Assembly: GCA_010015675.1 (NCBI GenBank)
Contig: ML976982.1
Location: 998,006-1,059,687, forward strand
Length of the DNA stretch: 61,682 bases
Source of the DNA: Byssothecium circinans
Lineage: Eukaryota; Ascomycota; Dothideomycetes; Pleosporales; Massarinaceae
Reading direction: 5' to 3'
Shown piece after piece: positions 1 to 12,582 of this stretch; position 1 is the first letter of the stretch; every line of letters begins with the position of its first letter. The translations under genes were made by a program, and so were the position numbers. The notes beneath the pieces are model-generated. The model made no database searches. It was not told where the DNA came from and saw nothing but the letters and a program-made list of their open reading frames with translations.

Positions 1-1009
1 CGTATCATTGAGTCGTTGCGATGGACCAGGCCGCTCCTGTCGTGAAATACGACCTCGATAGCGTGCGTTAAGCCGTGTACGCGGTACGTGCCACTCAAGC
101 GCAAGGGCACTAATATTGGGCTTTTTACCAGCGGGTAAATTTTGTAGGCATTGTGAGATGCGGGTTTCAATCTCTGCATAAGTACCGTAATAAACCATCG
201 CGTTATGGTGGTTGTAGTTTAATATTGAAAAAAAACGTATATGAGATTGTGCGTTGGTATGGGATTGTGCGTTGGTCTGGGTAGGGCCAAGTCTACGACT
301 TAGCGCGTGGGGCGAGTACCACATTCTCCACGCGCGGGGTGACCGTAACAGGCAATCCGAGATTCTCATGGCACTTTTAGCCCCCCAAGAACAAGGAATC
401 CAGGCTTTCCATGACACCATCGTCTCGATGCTATCCACAACCGTGTAAGAGATGTACTGTAAACTTGCCCAAACCGTCCCCGTGCATATTCGAGCAAATC
501 ATGCGTCTGCAGGTAAGATCTCGGTGTTGGGGCCGACCATGTGCCGCCCTCTAGTACCGGTTAAAATCGCCGCAACGGTCATTATTTCCGCGCCCTTTGC
601 ACGTTTTCACTTTGCTTTTGATTTGTCTGCTCGCTCGGCAAGTCATATCATACTCCGCATAGGAAGGCGCAGAAGCCCGATGGAGGGTTTCCAGAAAGAC
701 CTTGATCGATGCCCCCAACGGCGGGGTGTAGATCATTATACAAACCGGGATCTGTAACGAGCTATGGAGATGCGACGCACGCGTGACTGGACTACTGACC
801 GGATTGTGAGTCGAACGGCAGGATAATTCACACCGCTATTAGTATGACTACACAGCTTCGTGGAACGTGGTTTTGCCCTTTTTTATCCATCGTCGCGTGT
901 TTGTTTCTATTGATGAACTTCATCGGACTTCTTCGCTTTCTGCTCAGTGAGAGTGGGGTAAGCCTAGTCGACTCGAGTCGAGACGGCGGAAGAGCTGGAT
1001 TGCCTGGTT
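1..1009. other. left-edge intergenic stretch, no supportable gene
   Basis: The open frames here are short, overlap on both strands and show no recognisable domain. The first supportable coding sequence starts near 1010. A possible upstream exon of the lyase-like gene around 844-950 cannot be excluded, because an ATG at 844 is followed by intron-like GT...AG sequence just before 965, but nothing in the frame resembles the family. Confidence 0.4.
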
Positions 1010-3237
1010 ATGGCTGCTGGAGAATTCAGCCGTTTTCTGATTTCGCATTGGCGGGAGCTACATGAGAAGCTGAGGTCACACGATGAGGAGATTGTGGTGG
1101 ATGGGAAAAGTTTGAGTTTGGCTGCGGTCGTTGCATGCGCAAGGTAGAATCCCACGTGAAAATGGTTGCCGATATCGGATCGCTGACATGTCGGTAGATA
1201 CGGACAGGATGTAGTCATTAGTGAGGAGACAATCGAGGCCGTGCGGCGACATACCGAGAAGGTGTTTGGACAACTTCGGGATGGGGAGGTCATGTCTGGT
1301 ATATTTTCCTTATAATGACTGAGATTCAACGACTGACCAGCTCAGGGAGGCACAGTAGTTGGGGGAGTGGCGCACCTATTCGCACACTCGCAATAGAACA
1401 GCTACAACGCTCCATTGTCCGCGATGGCCATTTCTCCATCCTTTCTGGTGAAACGGACTTCGACATTTCCCATGCCACGAGAACCTTCTCCTCGGCAATA
1501 CCGTTGAGCGATCCAATTGAAGCAACTTCCATGCCAGAATCCTGGGTCCGCGCGACATTGCTCATTCGAGCCAACACTTTAGCATACCCAAACTCAGGCG
1601 TGCGGCCGGTTCTGCTTGAAAAGCTTGCGCAGCTGCTCAACTTCGACGTCATTCCCAGAATACCACTCCGAGGAAGTAACTCTGGCGTCGGCGACTTCAG
1701 TCCGCTTACGTACGTTGGTGGTGTGCTGCAAGGGAAGCCGGCAGTCCAAGCTTGGATAGGAGACCGAATACAAGGTGGCCGGAAACTGATCCCAGGCGAT
1801 GAGGCTCTCGGCTATGCTGAGATGGAGCCTATAGATCTTCGTGCGAAAGATGGCCTTGCTCTAGTCGCTGGAACGTCGCCATCAAGCGGTGTTGCCTGTT
1901 TGGCAATTCATGAAGCAATATGTCTTGCAGCGATGTCGACGGTGCTGACAGCCATGTCTGCCGAAGCCCTCTGTGCTTCGAACAGTTCCTTTCACCCTCT
2001 ACACGGTGAACTGCGGCCACACCCGGGGCAGAGGGAGTGTGCAACCCTCATACTGAGCTTCGTTCGTGGGTCAAAACTTGTATCAGATGAAGCGCAAGCA
2101 AACGAGTTCATGCAAAGAGCGGATCGGTACTCTGTAAGAACATCAGCGCAATGGATGGGACCGGTGATCGAAGACCTGCAGCTCGCGCACACTCAGTTGT
2201 CCACTGAGATTAATTCGTCAGTCGATAATCCGATCATCGATGAGGCTGGCAAGATGTTACATGGAGGTAACTTTCAGGCCAAGTCTGTTGCATCCGCCAT
2301 GGAGAAGGCGCGGCAAGGATGTCAAAGCCTTGGACAGATGCTCTTTGCTCAATGTACCGAGTTGATTAACCCAGCGACGAACAAAGGTCTGCCGGCGCAC
2401 TTGGTCGTTGATGAACCAAGCCAGTCGGGATTATTTAAGGGAACCGACATCTTGATCTCCGCTTTACAGGCAGAACTTGGTTTCCTGTCGAATCCTGTCA
2501 GCAGCCACGTACAATTCGCGGAAGGAGGCTATCAGGCCATCAATTCACTTGCCCTAATCTCAGCGCGCTACACACTCACGGCGGTAGACGTTCTCACACA
2601 GCTCGCAGCTGCCCATTTAATTGCTCTATGTCAAGCGCTCGATCTCCGAGCCCTCCACATCCAATTTCTTTATACGCTCGCACCAAAATTCAAGGTACTG
2701 ACGCGTCGCTGCCTTGGCGAGTGTTGTGAGCAACTATCACCAGGTGGCGAAGGAGGCGGAAGTGGTTCAGAAGTCGCATACGATCTTTGGGTTCAGCTCT
2801 CTGAGCAAATGAGCCGTACCATGGACATGGACTCAAGACAACGTTTTGAAGCTGCCATGGATCATTTACAGACTAGACTCCTTCGCGAAGTCCCATCCAC
2901 GCAGCAATCGCTTGAGCTCGTACAGCAGTGGAACAGTGATTGCGTAAATGAAGCGAGCCAAGTGTACGGGACGGTGCGCACTAGATACCTCGCGGCGCCT
3001 GACGCCACACCGATTTTGGGAAAGGCGACCAAGCGAATGTACAAGTATGTGAGAGAGACGCTGGAAGTACCGTTCGTGGGGAGCGATTATTTGGCGAGTG
3101 CAGAATGGGACGACGGGACAAGCCATTCAAGCAAGTACAAGTATCGGTCGATGGGTGCCATGATTTCGGCAGTGTATGAGGCAATGAGGAATGGCGCACT
3201 GTACTCAGTAGTGGTGGATTGCTTTGAGCATGTGTAA
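1010..3237 (+). CDS. aromatic amino acid ammonia-lyase (PAL/HAL) family protein, probable pseudoenzyme
   Basis: I rebuild three exons: 1010-1143, 1198-1298 and 1346-3237, with GT-AG introns of 54 and 47 nt. They give about 708 aa, the usual length of fungal PAL. Family features are clear: the N-terminal VDGKSLSLAAVVACARYG block, DRYSVRTSAQWMGP (Tyr340, Arg343), NSSVDNP, HGGNF, and a C-terminal VRETLEVPF block. Active lyases make the MIO electrophile from Ala-Ser-Gly. Here that triplet is Gly-Val-Gly (Val193) inside the otherwise conserved GDFSPL context. The catalytic Tyr of the YG(V/I)xTGFG loop is Ser78, the Asn of LVNGT is Ala253, and the Asn of the AExxNQ block is Tyr474. The frame is open and the splice sites are clean, so this looks like a maintained non-catalytic homolog rather than a decaying copy. 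The Met at 1010 is the first in frame after a stop at 965, but a further 5' exon is possible. Confidence 0.85.
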
Positions 3238-6224
3238 TCGATGTATGAAAGATGATGTAGGCTAACGACACTTCGTTCCCGATTTCCGATGCGTTCCAGT
3301 CCTAGATGATTGTTGATGACCAGATGACCACAGGAATACAGAGAACCCAGTCGATATAACGGGATAGAGGGGGCTGTAAAAGCATGTATGAAGCTATCGA
3401 AGAAATCGAACACATTGGGCACACTGTGGGATGAAGCGGATATGCCTACCACGCTGTATCCATTTCATTGCTTTCCCCTAAGTGTTGAAGTCCCGGGCGA
3501 AGAAAACTAAGGGAGTGGGACGAGGGACTGGATATTCATAAGAGATCAATCATCATCGTGAAGACACATCTGTGCACGGGCGCTAGGCTAGCGTCTTGGC
3601 GATGACCCTTTTCCTTCCCGAGAATTCGCACCGCCTCTTCTTCCATCAGTTATGACGTCGTGACATGATGTCGCTACACCTTTCATCCTTAAATACGGGC
3701 TGAAATGCATTAGGTACGCAGAACTCCCATTGTCGTAATTTGCAAATTGGCACCCACGCACATCACATCGCAGCAGGCGTTAAAGTTTAATGCGTTACCT
3801 AGCATGTGCCTACCAGCCCTGTCAGCTTCGATCCTTCCAACCCCTGAGGCACATCGGTTGGGAGGCTTTGCGCCTTGGCTCAATCTCGATTATATCAACA
3901 AGATATCTTCGCAGAGTTCACCACCTGCCGAGGGTCACAATGTCGGCAAGAAGCAAGCACGGACGATGATAAAAACAGAAACAAGTTATCAACCGGAACA
4001 TCGACGTACACAAATCAGATGCACGGCATGTCCATGCCTCCGTCGCACATTGCAAGATGGATCCTGTTACGGCCTGAAAGATGCACTCCTCATTTGGAAG
4101 CAAGATCGATAAAGCCATCGGCAAATCCAAAGACAGCGGGGGAAAGGTCTACTATCCCACGGAGAAACAGTCGGAGTGGTCTATATAAACTCGGATGGTG
4201 GTTTCTTTGAGACGTGCGAAGAACCTGGCGTCTAAGGCTGCCAACCGTACGAGAGCCGCGGGGAAGACGAAAACGACGACGAGCATGGCCAAGTTCTGAT
4301 CGACATATGTCACAAATGAGCGTGCATTCGCCCAGCTTGACTGGGGTATGGCTAGGTATGGAAGGATGACAGGGGACATGATGTTACTGCGTCCTACCAC
4401 GTCTGACGGGACAAGCAATTCTATTATTGCCTTAAATCCCTGGCAGATCCTCGAGTTTCAAGAAAGCCTTAGAAATTTGAAGATTCATCCTTGAATTTAA
4501 GGAGTATCTCCTAACGCCGTAGTTGTTTAATTAGCTGTTACCGTAGCCTAATCCTAGCTTGTCCCGTCATGGACTTTGCTTACTGCCGGAATAGGATTGC
4601 TGCTTGAATGCGCGCTCACCACACCATTAGTCCACCCTATTCGGGCCCTACTCTTTAATTTCAAGAAACTCGCTCCGGAGCCTGCGGAGTGGCACGAAAG
4701 AGTACCCTCCTCGAATTGACGCAGACGTAGAGGAGCTCGTGCCTGGGAAGGATAAATAGCATTGATGAGGAGGTGCAAACTGTAAATGAACGAAGAGGGC
4801 AAATAGTATTGGTGGAACTATGGGATTCGACGAGGGAGGAGTTTGAGTTTTCACTTGGGTGGAGATGACAAGCTGATAGGCAACGGCTGTGCCGTTCTTC
4901 GCATTCGCTAGGCATCTCATTGGGGATTACGGACGATCTGACCAACACAGGTGGGTCAATGATAATAAAGAAATCGCACCGATATCCAGGCGACCACCAA
5001 CACTAGGAACCAGAGAGTTCAGCCTTTCGGAAGCTGGTTTCTTCCTTTCACGACTTTTCCATCCGGTTCACCTCCCTATGATAGGGAGATTGAGCAGAGA
5101 CGCAGAAGGTCGGCATGGTTACCCGTCTAAGGTTTGAGGCTGCAGCGATCTACCTCGCATGAAATCTCAAGGATGTAAACGCCATGTCTTGCACAAGCTT
5201 GAGCCTTGCGCCACGCCCTACATAGCCTCGGAAAGTGTCACCACAGGTGGTGACCGTGCCGCACAAACAGGATCTTAGAGCAAATAGTCTCCAACTTCCA
5301 GCTCTCAACAATGGCACAATGGCCAGCTCGAGATTGACCAACAAATCCAATTTTCAGCGACGCAACTGTACCCCTTGAAGGGTAAAAAGCTAGTTGTCAA
5401 GACAAGCAAGTACTCCGGCACATTGTAAGTGAAATGTTATCGGGAACTCCGCGGCCTCACCATTACCGCCTACCCGATGAGTCGACATCCAAGACATGCT
5501 CTAGGATTGTCAGACGCAAACGCAGTGTGACACACCTTGGAGGACGACATTCGTACAGGATAGAACCCATGCTTCTGCATTACACGCGTCAAAGCATACG
5601 ATTCAGGAACCCAGTTTCCTTGGGCCTCGGCGATAGCGAGCCCTATACCAGAGAGCGCTATGTTATTATTCACGGGTTACCCTAACATGATTCGCCGACG
5701 ATCTACCATGGTAGTTCAACTGCACATGTCAATCTGCCACCCGCTCCATCGACCTCTGCGTGGCGCGTTTAGAGTCTTGGATCGGCCCGATTTATTAGAC
5801 CCTTCCGGATTGTGAATGGTCGGGGCAGGTCCTTCGCACGTTCCGTCGCTCAAAGCCTGCAACAAAGTTTGACGGCGCCATCCTGATGACTACGCGAGCA
5901 TGACCCAGGCTTCATTCGACTCACCCCCGATTGGATTGGAGTGGTTGTGACTCGTGAGGCTGAGAGTTCGTACAGTACTCCTGGGTGCGGCTGCGAGTCG
6001 TGGCTTCCGCGTGCCCTAGCCGACCTAGACTGTAGCATGTGGGGCCGTGGTTCATTTGGGATGGGGGGACCGGCTTGATGACGCTAGGGAAGTGAACACA
6101 AAAAGTCGATCTCTCCAGCCCCTCTGGTTGAGACAGTTTCGCACTCTTCCTTCTTGAAGTGGGCTTGCTACTGATTACTCTGTTGTCGTCCGTCTAACTA
6201 CATACGCTCTTTTCAATTGGCACC
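3238..6224. other. about 3 kb with no supportable gene
   Basis: Only short, mutually overlapping open frames are present, without domains. A 35-codon frame at 4081-4188 (begins MHSSFGSKIDKA) is the only one with a plausible composition, lysine- and serine-rich, but it has no clear promoter or splice support. The stretch may hold relics too degraded to name. Confidence 0.4.
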
Positions 6225-9200
6225 ATGGCGCCTAAGAGAGACACAACGCTTGACCTGTGTAGTCGTGTGACTACGCAAGGAAACAGCATCTCCATTCGCA
6301 TGCTCGAATACCTCAGCACGGCCAAACACCCTGTCCACGGCTTCACCAACCTCGCAACGGATTTTCTGGATCTTAGTCGTCTGGCCTGGTCCATTGAAGC
6401 TGGTCTGAACGACGCCGCTCAGAAACGAACTGCGCTACCGGCCGAAGTCACGGGAGAACTTGACAGACATTTCCGCCGTATCCACGATGAGTTTCTCGTG
6501 GTGAACCAGATGATGCACAAATTTGTCGACAACGAGCACAAGAAGGGCGGGTTTGGCAAGGCCTTCCGTATGATGTTTGCGGACACTGACGTCGACAAAG
6601 TACGGGTAACTATTGTGAAGAGTCGGGATGCGCTGAAAGTGAGCTCTGCCATGTTTCGGATGCTGCTTGGTGACGTCAAGGCCGATTCAGCCATGGGAAT
6701 TGGATATACGGGGCTTGCTGCTGCTCTTGAGCGGTTGAACCCGGGCAAAGGACCTATTCTACCGCCTATGCAACCACTGCCTCAGACAGCACCACCTGAA
6801 GTGCCATTCAAGCAGCCGGTGGTACAAACGAATACTCTGGACCGTTCGCCGTTGGAGAGGCATCCTATGGCATACTCGCCAGTCGAAACGAAGCAATCTC
6901 TCCAGCGGACTGTTACACAATCCGCACACTCGGAAGGCCGCCCACGCACCCCTCTCCACGAGCGTGTGTCTCATCCTGAAATTCGAAACAATGAACCTCA
7001 AGGTTTATCACCAAACATCGTCGACCTTCACCGCAACTGGAGAGCACCGAGTGCACCCAGCATCCGATCGGAAGGGACATCGCACTCGATCCGGGATACC
7101 CTCTACGAAAGCAATGGACGGTTCCATGGTGGCCCAGGATACATAGACCCGCAACCCGAGGATCGATCCAGGCCCTTTATTGATGATGACATGCAGCAAT
7201 TGTCTATGAGCGAGCGATACTCGGTTGATGCACCGCATCATCACAGGGCTGATGTATCACCTCACGAGCAGTGGTCCAGACATGCTCCGGCTCCATCCTC
7301 GACCATTTCTGGCGGCAGGGCCGGGCTGTTGGAAGCAGTGCAGCAGAGGCGGCATAGGATGCTTGAACAAATGCTCGAGAACGGAACGAAAGCGGATGCG
7401 AAGACTGAAGCCTTCATGCTCAAAGTAGCCACACAGAGCCGGGACGCCGAAAGCCTCATCATTCTTCTCCGGCATGGCGCCAATGCCGACGGTGTCGATA
7501 AGGATGGCTGGACTCCGCTTTATATTGCCACTCAAGTCTCCTATTTCGAGGGTGCAAGACTGCTCCTCAAAGCTGGCGCTGACCCAAACTTCTCCGCTGG
7601 GCCAGATTCTATATCACCGCTTTGCCTTGCGGCATGCGAGAATAGGATCGACCTCGTTCAGATGTACCTTGCGCATGGCGGCGATGCCGAGTTCATGATG
7701 GAGAGCGGCAGCACGGCGCTCATACAGTGCATGAACAAAACAGTCTCGCCCAAACTCGTCGAAATGCTCATCAAAGCCGGCGCTGACCCTAATCACAAGA
7801 ACGGTGAAGGCGCGACGGCCCTTTTCCAAGCCATCCAGGCGAATCGCGTCGACCTAATGACTGTCCTCCTCGACAACGGAGCGAACCCCAATCTCCCAGC
7901 TCCAAAGCATCCCCTGTGGCCATCGACATACAAGCCCAAGGCGCTGCAGCTCATGCTCGCCCGTGGTGCCGATTGCAAGAAAACACCCGGTATCATGGAG
8001 CTTGCCGCAAGTTTGAAGAAATTGGAGTCCATCGAGATCCTTATGAAGGCTGGCGTGTCGCCCAATGTGCGGAAAGACGGCGTCTACACAGCTCTGTGCT
8101 CGGCCATTCGCGACAACTCAGCGGATATTGTAACATACCTTCTCGAACACGGCGCGGATCCGAATCTCAACGCCGCAGAGTATCCCTGCTTCAAATGCAT
8201 CACACACAACCGGCCACACTTCCTCCCGCAACTTGTTGCTGCCGGTGCTGATCTTCGATCTCCCAAAGGAATCGTAGAATGCGCCGTCGCCCACAACAAC
8301 AGAGAGGCTCTCAACTTCCTCCTCGAGCAAGGGGTGAATGTCAACGACAAGAGTGCGGAAGGTAACACGGCGCTGACAACAGCGATCCGCGATGACCGGA
8401 TGGAGATCGTGGACCTGTTGTTGAGCAAGGGTGCAGAGACCACAGTCCGTGGCGCGGACTGGCCGATCTGCATGGCCGTCAAGCGCCCTGCTATCCTGAA
8501 GAAGTTGCTTGCCGCGACGCCGAACCCGCGCAGCTTCCGAGGTGTGGTCGAGATGGCCGTCGTGGCCAATCAGCTCGAAAGCATCAAGATGCTCCTCGCG
8601 GCCGGTGTTAGTGTCGAGGATAAGAACTGCGGCGTCTTCTCGCCGCTCACGACTGCGATTCGAGAACGTCACAAGCCCATCGTCCGGTAAGCCTCCCTCT
8701 TTACAATCCACACACGAGACGAGACCAGAAGAAGTACATACTGACAAGATCACAGATACCTCCTCGACGAAGCAAACGCCGACCCCAACGCCCCCGGCGA
8801 ACACCTTCCCCTCGTCAAAGCCCTCCGCCGCCTCCTCCCCGGCGACACCGAGATCCTGCAATTGCTCCTCACGCGTGGTGCCGACATCAACAAGATGCAC
8901 CGCGGCTGGAACGCCGTGCTGCAAGCCGTCGAGAACGGCGACGCCGACATCCTGCGCCTCTTGATCGAGAAGGGCGGCAGCGTGGATCTGCAGGCTATTG
9001 ACGAGACGGGGCGTCCGGTCGTCGATATCGTGACGGAGAGGGGGTGGGAAGAGGGACTTGCACTGCTGTTCCCGAATGCGGGGCGGGATAGCGGGATTGG
9101 GAGTAGTGTTGGAAGTGACCGAGATAGCAGTGCGAGGATGACGATGGGGGGAAAGGGGATTGCGCAGTAGGTGAGCACTGATTCCTTCAATATTTATTAT

Positions 9201-9404
9201 CCCGTCTTCTTCCGCTTCAGTTGAATTTGTGAGATCTTTTGCTAACGTATCTGTGGTGATAGTCGTAGTCTGTCCGTGTCGAGCTGGCGCTGGCTCACGG
9301 AATCCATCGCCGAGGGAGAGAAGACCGAGTACTGTGGTAGTTTGAGCGGATCGAGTGCTACGATGCCGGGGGTGAGGGATGTGAGGAGGTCGCGGTTGAT
9401 GTGA
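6225..9404 (+). CDS. ankyrin-repeat protein with N-terminal helical domain
   Basis: I infer three exons: 6225-8686, 8756-9166 and 9263-9404, with introns of 69 and 96 nt, giving about 1004 aa. Residues 1-165 form an alpha-helical-looking domain. Residues 170-365 are Pro/Ser-rich and probably disordered. From about residue 370 a long ankyrin array follows, with units such as DGWTPLYIATQ, LLLKAGADPN, TALFQAIQANR and LLDNGANPNL, roughly 14-16 repeats. It crosses intron 1 without a frame break (IVR-YLLDEANADPN). The tail is Gly/Ser-rich. A stop at 9168-9170 ends the protein 48 codons early if intron 2 is kept. Splicing at the donor overlapping that stop adds a Ser-rich tail ending at 9402-9404. 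Such proteins usually act as scaffolds. The N-domain resembles helical signalling domains of fungal STAND proteins, which is only an inference. Confidence 0.85.
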
Positions 9405-10624
9405 TGTGGTGTGATGGTGCTGGTGCTGGGTAGGGGGTGATACTCAAGTCCTTCCCCCCATCTCTTTTTTTCCTTTTGTTCTGTTTCCCATGTTCTGTGT
9501 CTTCCCCGTTTCGGCGCTGGTGGCTGTTCGTGTAATACCTGGGTGTGCGATTCCCCCCACCCCCATATTTTTCCTTTGTCCATTCAATGTGTGTAATGTA
9601 TCTCCTTCTCGAGACCGGACCATGAGAGGCGTTCCCCACCTTCGTTTCGGTTTGTCTTTCAGTAGGCGCGTGGGTTTGTGTTTAGCAGCTGGGCTGAATT
9701 TTTTTTGCGCATGTACAGACATTCTTTCAAGCGGTCCAATTTATACCGGAGTCCGACACAATATAATTCCCTATAAATTCATCGAACCTAAAATTCTGAG
9801 AGAGATCGGAACAGTTAACGCGGCTTTGGATAGTATCAGTATGATAGAGATGGCTGACTGTGTGATAGAAAAGCTAAAGGATGTTTCTACGAACGTTTTT
9901 CTACCCCGGTCTTGTTTCACTACTGCACCATGCGATGCCCTTTCACTTCGTCGTCCGCTTTTTTCTTTTTAACTTTCCCACTGTTGATCAATACATCATT
10001 GCTTCTCTAACTATTCTGACTTTCGACGGCTTTAGGGCAGTGTTATTGAAGATGCATATAACGATCTGGCCGATTCATTGGGACATCTTGGTCGGGTATT
10101 ATCGGTTGGCGGGACACTGTGCGTAGGGTATGGAAATGCTTGTAGCTTGACGTCTTATAGTCATCGGATGCGGATATGCTGTCCGAGACTTTAGTGCAGA
10201 ATGAGATATAGGAGTACCAGCAAGGCAATTGAGGATGAGTGAGAAACTACTGGTGCCAACGACTAAGAAAGGGTGTATCCTTTTTGAGGCGTGGAAGTGC
10301 ATCAAATGGCTGCAACATCTTGGAGTGGAGTGGATATTAAGGTGAGTGTGTACGCGAATATAGGTTTTTGGTCCGGAAATTCAGTAGTGTGGGAGGAGAA
10401 ACGGGAACATGTACGCCCCTGTTACAAGTCTTAGGGGGAAACATTACCTCCTGGCGTTGAAGAAGGGAGAAATTACATATACAGATGAAGGCTCATGAAA
10501 GTAAAGTAAGACTATTCCACTCTATCTACCAGAAAGAAACCACTTCACAACCTCTCACCCTTACCAATGTCAACCACCCAGCCGCCCACACCACCCTCTT
10601 CCCTCCAAACCGCACAACAAAACC
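9405..10624. other. intergenic, 3' ends of convergent genes
   Basis: It holds the downstream regions of the ankyrin gene and of the minus-strand methyltransferase. The open frames are short and T-rich or compositionally odd. I see no gene, RNA gene or repeat. Confidence 0.5.
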
Positions 10625-11563
10625 TCACCTAAATTTCCCCACCCAAACATCCATACACCTCACACCTCCCAAACCCCCCACGCCCTCCACCCCCATCCTC
10701 ACCGCCTCCAGCATACTCTCCAACAACCCCAACCCCAACCCCACCCCATCTCCCCCCTCCCTCCTCGCCCTCCCCAAAAACAAACTCTCCCCATCCGCAC
10801 TCTCCTCCACCACACTCCAAACCTCCCACCTTGCATCCTCCAGCTCCTCCCCCGGTACAATCCACGCTTCCTCCTCCAGCGTCCACCCAGCTTTTCCAGC
10901 TAATTCCTTAATAGTCGCAGGCGCGAGAGGGAGGCGGATATTTTCCGTCGAGTGCGGGATGCGGGATTCACAAGCTGCGCGCGCCAGGGCAGCTAGGACA
11001 TGTGTTTGGCCTTGTGGGGTATTGGATCGGAGTCCCCATTCTGCGATGAAGAGATGTTTGGCGCTACGACGGGCGGCTTTGAAGGTTGCGAGGACGTCAT
11101 CTTTTGAAGGGAAGTACCAGAGGCAGTGACATAGGATGGCGATGTCGTATGCGTACTCCCTCTTCTCGACATCTGTGCCTTTTTCTTTCTTCCCGTCACT
11201 ATCCCCGCCTTGCAGAAACTGAACCGGCGTGGCCTGATGGAAAGAAACGCGGTTTCCGAAATCGTAGCTCTTGATGCGCTTATGCGCTTGGCCTAATGTT
11301 TCCGGAGCGCCGTAATCTAGCGCGCCGGGATCGATGGCGTCGATGTGCGAGTTTGGGTAGAGGAGGGCGAGGACGGTGGTGCAGTCGCCTTGGCCGCAGC
11401 CGATTTCGAGGAGGTTGTTGCCGTTGGTGATGCCGGAGTGTTGGAGGATGGCGATGCGGTGGGTTGTTTGGGCTGGAAGGAGGTTGTGGGCTGTGGAGAT
11501 TGCGGGGGATAGGGTGGGGATGGGAGGAGGGGTGGGATGTTGGTGGTCTGGGGGGAATGGCAT
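10625..11563 (-). CDS. class I SAM-dependent methyltransferase
   Basis: This is a single-exon frame of 312 aa. Motif I is LLEIGCGQGDCTT at about residues 51-63. It is followed by an acidic motif II, HIDAIDPGALDYG, and a post-I block, YDIAILCHCLWYFPS. The Asp in AIDPG would bind the ribose of SAM. This arrangement is typical of the Methyltransf_25/Methyltransf_31 type found in many fungal small-molecule methyltransferases, and the substrate cannot be told from sequence. The start is the ATG at 11563, followed by a Pro/His-rich leader. The C-terminal third is Gly-rich on account of GGN codons, and its plus strand gives a spurious long frame. Confidence 0.8.
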   Translation of the reverse strand: MPFPPDHQHPTPPPIPTLSPAISTAHNLLPAQTTHRIAILQHSGITNGNNLLEIGCGQGDCTTVLALLYPNSHIDAIDPGALDYGAPETLGQAHKRIKSYDFGNRVSFHQATPVQFLQGGDSDGKKEKGTDVEKREYAYDIAILCHCLWYFPSKDDVLATFKAARRSAKHLFIAEWGLRSNTPQGQTHVLAALARAACESRIPHSTENIRLPLAPATIKELAGKAGWTLEEEAWIVPGEELEDARWEVWSVVEESADGESLFLGRARREGGDGVGLGLGLLESMLEAVRMGVEGVGGLGGVRCMDVWVGKFR

Positions 11564-12582
11564 AGCGAGGGAGGTGTTTGATGGAGAGAGACTTAGCTTA
11601 TTGGTAGGAGTTTCCGTCGTAAGAGCGACCTTGTGGTATTTGGGGTTTATTAGATGTAAAGCTGCTATCGGTAACTTAGTATGTTTTGGTGTTACAGTCA
11701 GCAGCGAGTGAGTGGTGACTCATCTTTTTCAACCTCCGGCTTTTCGGTCGTTTGCGCATCGCACTATGCAATGCATGTCAGCATGCTGGTTTGTGAATCA
11801 TGCCTTACTTTGGTGTACATATTTGTACTGTATGACTCGCACAACAAGTGTACGAGTGCACCTTCGAGGTTATAGCAAACAGGGCCTTGATCCCAACAGG
11901 ACACTGAATTACTCTGCCCTCCAAATCAGATTGTGCTAGCGAGTGAATGGTTTGCCAGCGAGAATAAGGCGCCGAAGTATTTCGACCATTGAATGAAGCT
12001 GCAGGAAGCGCGGAAGTGTACTTTTCGTTTGTGTGTATGGAGCAACAGCCGATAAGTGTTGCAATAGGGCTTTGAATGGAGGAAAAGTGATTGATAAGGC
12101 GATCGATCTGCGAGTATTAGGGAAGATTATGTATAGGGACCGTCCGTGGACCGTCAACTGGCGGACCTGTGGACGGTAAATGAGAAAAGTCACATGATAA
12201 GAGAAACATGTGTGTCTTCAGACAACCAAATATGCCAAACATAGAATCATATAAGGTGGATGGCATAGAAGTCCATTTGAATAAAGAAGATGCTCGGCGA
12301 GAAGATAATAAATGTTTACGCTTGAAAAGGGTGAGATGACAGCGGAGTTAGGGGAGCTGGAACAACCTTTCGCCGATGCCGGCAGTGGCGGCCAAAGCTT
12401 CGGAAGGTTGAGATGACGCCGTGATTGATTTGTTATCAATTGATCGCCACGGCTTTCGACATCTTTCCAAATTTTACAGCGCGTCTTTGCATCGACAATC
12501 CCTCGAGTCCAGCCTTGAGGAACAGTGACGGCGCGTCTATCTATGCCCGCCATCTCCCTTTTATTCTTGTCATCCCATCGCC
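11564..12582. other. intergenic, upstream regions of methyltransferase and PIM1
   Basis: This is the shared 5' region of two divergent genes. Short frames on both strands lack domains or splice support. No RNA gene or repeat is apparent. Confidence 0.5.

Noticed and set aside
4081..4188. 35-codon frame MHSSFGSKIDKA... considered as another small gene
   Set aside because: The composition is plausible, but there is no lipidation motif, TATA/TGASTCA layout or splice support.
8118..8924. 268-codon minus-strand frame
   Set aside because: It is antisense to the ankyrin array, with no domain and no promoter.
10485..11129. 214-codon plus-strand Pro/Ser/Thr-rich frame
   Set aside because: It is antisense to the Gly-rich C-terminal part of the methyltransferase, whose SAM motifs identify the true strand.
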